A stretch of DNA of 17,031 nt from Bacteroidales bacterium (GTDB taxonomy: Bacteria; Bacteroidota; Bacteroidia; Bacteroidales; VadinHA17). Position numbers and translations under genes: made by a program. The stretch spans positions 1,035,549 to 1,052,579 of the forward strand of contig CP070687.1 in NCBI GenBank assembly GCA_020353115.1, read 5' to 3'. The notes under the pieces were generated by a model. That model was not told the DNA's origin. It saw only the letters and a list, made by a program, of their open reading frames with translations, and did not search any database. Shown one piece after another: positions 15,026-17,031 of this stretch. Numbering within the stretch: position 1 is the first letter of the stretch; every line of letters starts with the position of its first letter.

Positions 15026-15295
15026 CTACCAGCTGGCTTTTTTTATTCCGGGGATCAGTCCGGCCGAAGCCATCTCCCTGAATGTAATCCTGCTCAATCC
15101 AAACTGTCTCATATACCCTTTTGGCCTGCCTGTAATTTTACAGCGGTTATGCAGCCGGTTGGGATTTGAGTTTCTCGGCAATTTGCTTAAGCCCACATAA
15201 TTGCCTTCCTTCTTTAGCTTTGCTCTCTTTTCAGCATAGCGGTCAACCATCTTCTGACGCCTTACCTCACGGGCTTTCATTGATTCCTTTGCCAT
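15026..15295 (-). CDS. rpsN: 30S ribosomal protein S14, zinc-free form
   Basis: S14 sits in the head of the 30S subunit. I start it at the ATG at 15295, which gives 89 residues beginning MAKESMKAREVRRQKMVDRY. A longer in-frame reading extends upstream through rplE and is not supported by the family. The protein has RLHNRCKITGRPKGYMRQFG and ends FREMASAGLIPGIKKASW. There is one Cys instead of the two CxxC pairs of the short zinc-binding form, so it is the long cysteine-poor type. The ATG begins one base after the rplE stop, suggesting translational coupling. Confidence 0.97.
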   Translation of the reverse strand: MAKESMKAREVRRQKMVDRYAEKRAKLKKEGNYVGLSKLPRNSNPNRLHNRCKITGRPKGYMRQFGLSRITFREMASAGLIPGIKKASW

Positions 15296-15296
15296 A

Positions 15297-15854
15297 TTAA
15301 CTATGTTTAGATGTTTTAAATGGTATGCCGAATTCCCGTAAAAGTGCAAATCCTTCTTCATCCGTTTTTGCGGAAGTGACAAAAGTGATTTGCAATCCCA
15401 GAATTTTATTGATCTTGTCAATATCAATTTCCGGAAAAATGATCTGTTCAGTAATTCCCAGAGTATAATTACCCCTGCCATCAAGTTTATTGTTTACTCC
15501 CTTGAAATCCCTTATTCTAGGCAGGACTACATTAACCAGTCTTTCGAGAAACTCATACATACGGTTACTTCTCAGGGTTACGGTAACACCGATCGGCATT
15601 TTTTTCCGTAGCTTAAAATTGGAAATATCTTTCGTGGCCAGTGTCTGAACTGCCCTCTGTCCTGCAATGGCAGTGATTTCCTCCACACCTATATCAACCA
15701 GTTTCTTATCAGCGACAGCCTGTCCTATACCCTGGTTTATTACTATTTTCTTCAACCTGGGGACCTGCATAACCGAACGGTAATTGAATTCCTTCTTCAG
15801 AGCAGGAATAATTTTCTCGTTATAATGTTTCTTCAATGAAGGTACGTAATCCAT
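15297..15854 (-). CDS. rplE: 50S ribosomal protein L5
   Basis: L5 binds 5S rRNA and contacts P-site tRNA from the central protuberance. The 185-residue protein has LKKIVINQGIGQAVADKK (34-51), AVQTLATKDISNFKLRKKMP (68-87) and the conserved GVNNKLDGRGNYTLGITEQI (119-138). Its ATG overlaps the rplX stop codon by one base, so the two genes are probably translationally coupled. AGGAG-like bases lie just upstream but are within the last codons of rplX. Confidence 0.98.
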   Translation of the reverse strand: MDYVPSLKKHYNEKIIPALKKEFNYRSVMQVPRLKKIVINQGIGQAVADKKLVDIGVEEITAIAGQRAVQTLATKDISNFKLRKKMPIGVTVTLRSNRMYEFLERLVNVVLPRIRDFKGVNNKLDGRGNYTLGITEQIIFPEIDIDKINKILGLQITFVTSAKTDEEGFALLREFGIPFKTSKHS

Positions 15855-16177
15855 TACTTAATCTCCTCTCCTGATTTTCTTGCAAAACGAACCAGTTTGT
15901 CTCTCTTATCCGGTCTTCTACCTATTCTTGTTGGCTTTCCGGTAGACGGATCCACCAATAACAGATTTGATATATGTACGGGTGCTTCTTTCCTGATGAT
16001 CCCGCCCTGAGGATTCTGTGCATTGGGCTTGGTATGTTTTGAAACCATATTAACACCCTCAACAATAGCTCTTCTTTCTTTGATAATTACCTCGAGAACT
16101 TTCCCCTGTTGTCCTTTGTACTCGCCTGTAATAACGGCAACTGTGTCTCCCTTCCTGATATGAAGTTTACTACCCAT
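15854..16177 (-). CDS. rplX: 50S ribosomal protein L24
   Basis: L24 helps start 50S assembly and lies near the exit tunnel. The 107-residue protein has an N-terminal KOW motif (about 7-31) with IRKGDTVAVITGEYKGQQGK, then VSKHTKPNAQNPQGGI (45-60) and KEAPVHISNLLLVDP (63-77). Its last base is the first base of rplE. It follows rplN by 18 nt. Confidence 0.98.
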   Translation of the reverse strand: MGSKLHIRKGDTVAVITGEYKGQQGKVLEVIIKERRAIVEGVNMVSKHTKPNAQNPQGGIIRKEAPVHISNLLLVDPSTGKPTRIGRRPDKRDKLVRFARKSGEEIK

Positions 16178-16195
16178 GAATGTTAAAGTTTGAAT

Positions 16196-16561
16196 TTATA
16201 GTACTTCCGGTGCCAGTGAAATGATTTTCATGTATTTATCACGTAATTCTCTGGCAACTGGGCCGAAGATTCTTGTACCTCTTATTTCATCCAGGTTATT
16301 CAGCAGGACAACGGCATTGTCATCAAACCGGATATAGGACCCGTCCGGCCTTCGAATTTCCTTTTTTGTTCTGACGACAACAGCTTTACTCACCATTCCT
16401 TTTTTAGCCTCTCCTGAGGGCATTGCACTTTTCACCGTTACTACAACCTTATCACCAATTGAAGCATACCTCTTCCTGGTTCCGCCGAGGACTCTGATAC
16501 ATAAAACTTCCTTGGCACCACTATTATCAGCAACCGCTAATCTGCTTTCCTGTTGTATCAT
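16196..16561 (-). CDS. rplN: 50S ribosomal protein L14
   Basis: L14 lies at the subunit interface and forms inter-subunit bridges. The 121-residue protein begins MIQQESRLAVADNSGAKEVL and has the family signature around VVRTKKEIRRPDGSYIRFDD (62-81), and GTRIFGPVARELR near the end. Length is one residue shorter than in E. coli. It starts 2 nt after the rpsQ stop. Confidence 0.98.
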   Translation of the reverse strand: MIQQESRLAVADNSGAKEVLCIRVLGGTRKRYASIGDKVVVTVKSAMPSGEAKKGMVSKAVVVRTKKEIRRPDGSYIRFDDNAVVLLNNLDEIRGTRIFGPVARELRDKYMKIISLAPEVL

Positions 16562-16563
16562 AA

Positions 16564-16821
16564 TTACTTCGCTCTTTCAATAATTTGAACCAGCCGCCAG
16601 CTTTTGTTTTTACTATAGGGACGGGTTTCCATAATCTTAACTGTATCTCCGATGTTGCAGGTATTCTCCTCATCATGGGCAAAAAAACGAGTTGTTTTAT
16701 TTACGAACTTTCCGTAAATCGGATGCTTTACTTTACGTTTGACAGCCACAATGACGGATTTATCCATTTTATTGCTGACCACAATTCCAATTCGTTCTTT
16801 ACGTATATTCCTTTTTTCCAT
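16564..16821 (-). CDS. rpsQ: 30S ribosomal protein S17
   Basis: S17 is an early-binding OB-fold protein of the 30S body. The 85-residue protein begins MEKRNIRKERIGIVVSNKMD and includes VAVKRKVKHPIYGKFV (25-40) and the conserved GDTVKIMETRPYSKNKSWRL (58-77). It starts 8 nt after rpmC, without a Shine-Dalgarno motif. Confidence 0.98.
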   Translation of the reverse strand: MEKRNIRKERIGIVVSNKMDKSVIVAVKRKVKHPIYGKFVNKTTRFFAHDEENTCNIGDTVKIMETRPYSKNKSWRLVQIIERAK

Positions 16822-16829
16822 CGTTGTGA

Positions 16830-17031
16830 CTAGCTATTGGTTTTTTCATCTATTTTCTTTTCCTGCAAAATCGTTTCAAGCCTGGCTATATTCTGACGTG
16901 TTTCCCTTATTTTCATTGGATTATCCAGAGGAGATATGGCATGATTCAGTTTCTGACGGATTAAAAAGGACCGTTCATTATCGATTCTTTCTTCAATCTC
17001 CTTTATGGATAATTCTCTGATCTCCGTTGCT
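16830..17031 (-). CDS. rpmC: 50S ribosomal protein L29, 5' end cut by the window edge
   Basis: I translated this partial gene directly: 66 complete codons starting at A-T-E-I-R-E-L and ending EKKIDEKTNS with TAG at 16830-16832. The segments KLNHAISPLDNPMKIRETRQ and NIARLETILQEK are typical of Bacteroidota L29. The frame leaves one A at 17031, which would be the third base of a Lys codon, so the start is probably ATG about 5 nt beyond the edge, giving 68 residues. L29 is near the peptide exit. It is followed by rpsQ after 8 nt. Confidence 0.95.
   Translation of the reverse strand, partial: ATEIRELSIKEIEERIDNERSFLIRQKLNHAISPLDNPMKIRETRQNIARLETILQEKKIDEKTNS

Noticed and set aside
1..17031. CRISPR arrays, insertion sequences, tRNA or rRNA genes, integration sites
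   Set aside because: No repeated spacer-like units, transposase-like proteins, cloverleaf elements or long terminal repeats were seen on either strand.

Overview
The window is a bacterial chromosome segment from the phylum Bacteroidota, most likely order Bacteroidales or a close relative; I cannot resolve it further by eye. The evidence is a moderately AT-rich sequence with A/T-rich starts that mostly lack Shine-Dalgarno motifs, zinc-ligand-free forms of S14, L36 and S4, an L17 with a long charged tail, a mitochondrial-like citrate synthase downstream of eno, and a periplasmic double-propeller sensor of the type common in this phylum. All 24 genes lie on the minus strand, so transcription runs from right to left. 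No mobile element, CRISPR array, tRNA or rRNA was seen.

From the right edge to 6621 is the end of the S10 operon fused to the spc and alpha operons: rpmC (cut by the window edge), rpsQ, rplN, rplX, rplE, rpsN, rpsH, rplF, rplR, rpsE, rpmD, rplO, secY, map, infA, rpmJ, rpsM, rpsK, rpsD, rpoA, rplQ. Gaps are at most 56 nt, and rplX and rplE overlap by one base. Besides ribosomal proteins the run encodes the translocon pore (SecY), methionine aminopeptidase, IF-1 and the RNA polymerase alpha subunit. rpmJ, rpmD and the true starts of rpsN, rplO and map were placed by reading the sequence directly. A hairpin terminator (6558-6589) closes the run after rplQ.

Downstream come two single central-metabolism genes, eno (enolase) and gltA (eukaryotic-type citrate synthase), each followed by its own strong intrinsic terminator. 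A plausible Bacteroidota-type promoter for eno lies inside the rplQ terminator. The left end holds a 1108-residue sensor: signal peptide, 14 propeller blades, a Y_Y_Y domain, one membrane helix, a coiled coil and a cytoplasmic PP2C/SpoIIE phosphatase. This architecture suggests an extracytoplasmic signal controlling partner switching; its ligand and target are not in the window.

Most of the window is conserved housekeeping DNA and I do not see a wholly new system. The points most worth a second look are the isolated consensus Shine-Dalgarno before rplF, the long acidic tail on L17, the mitochondrial-like citrate synthase, the propeller-phosphatase sensor, and the terminator/promoter overlap before eno.
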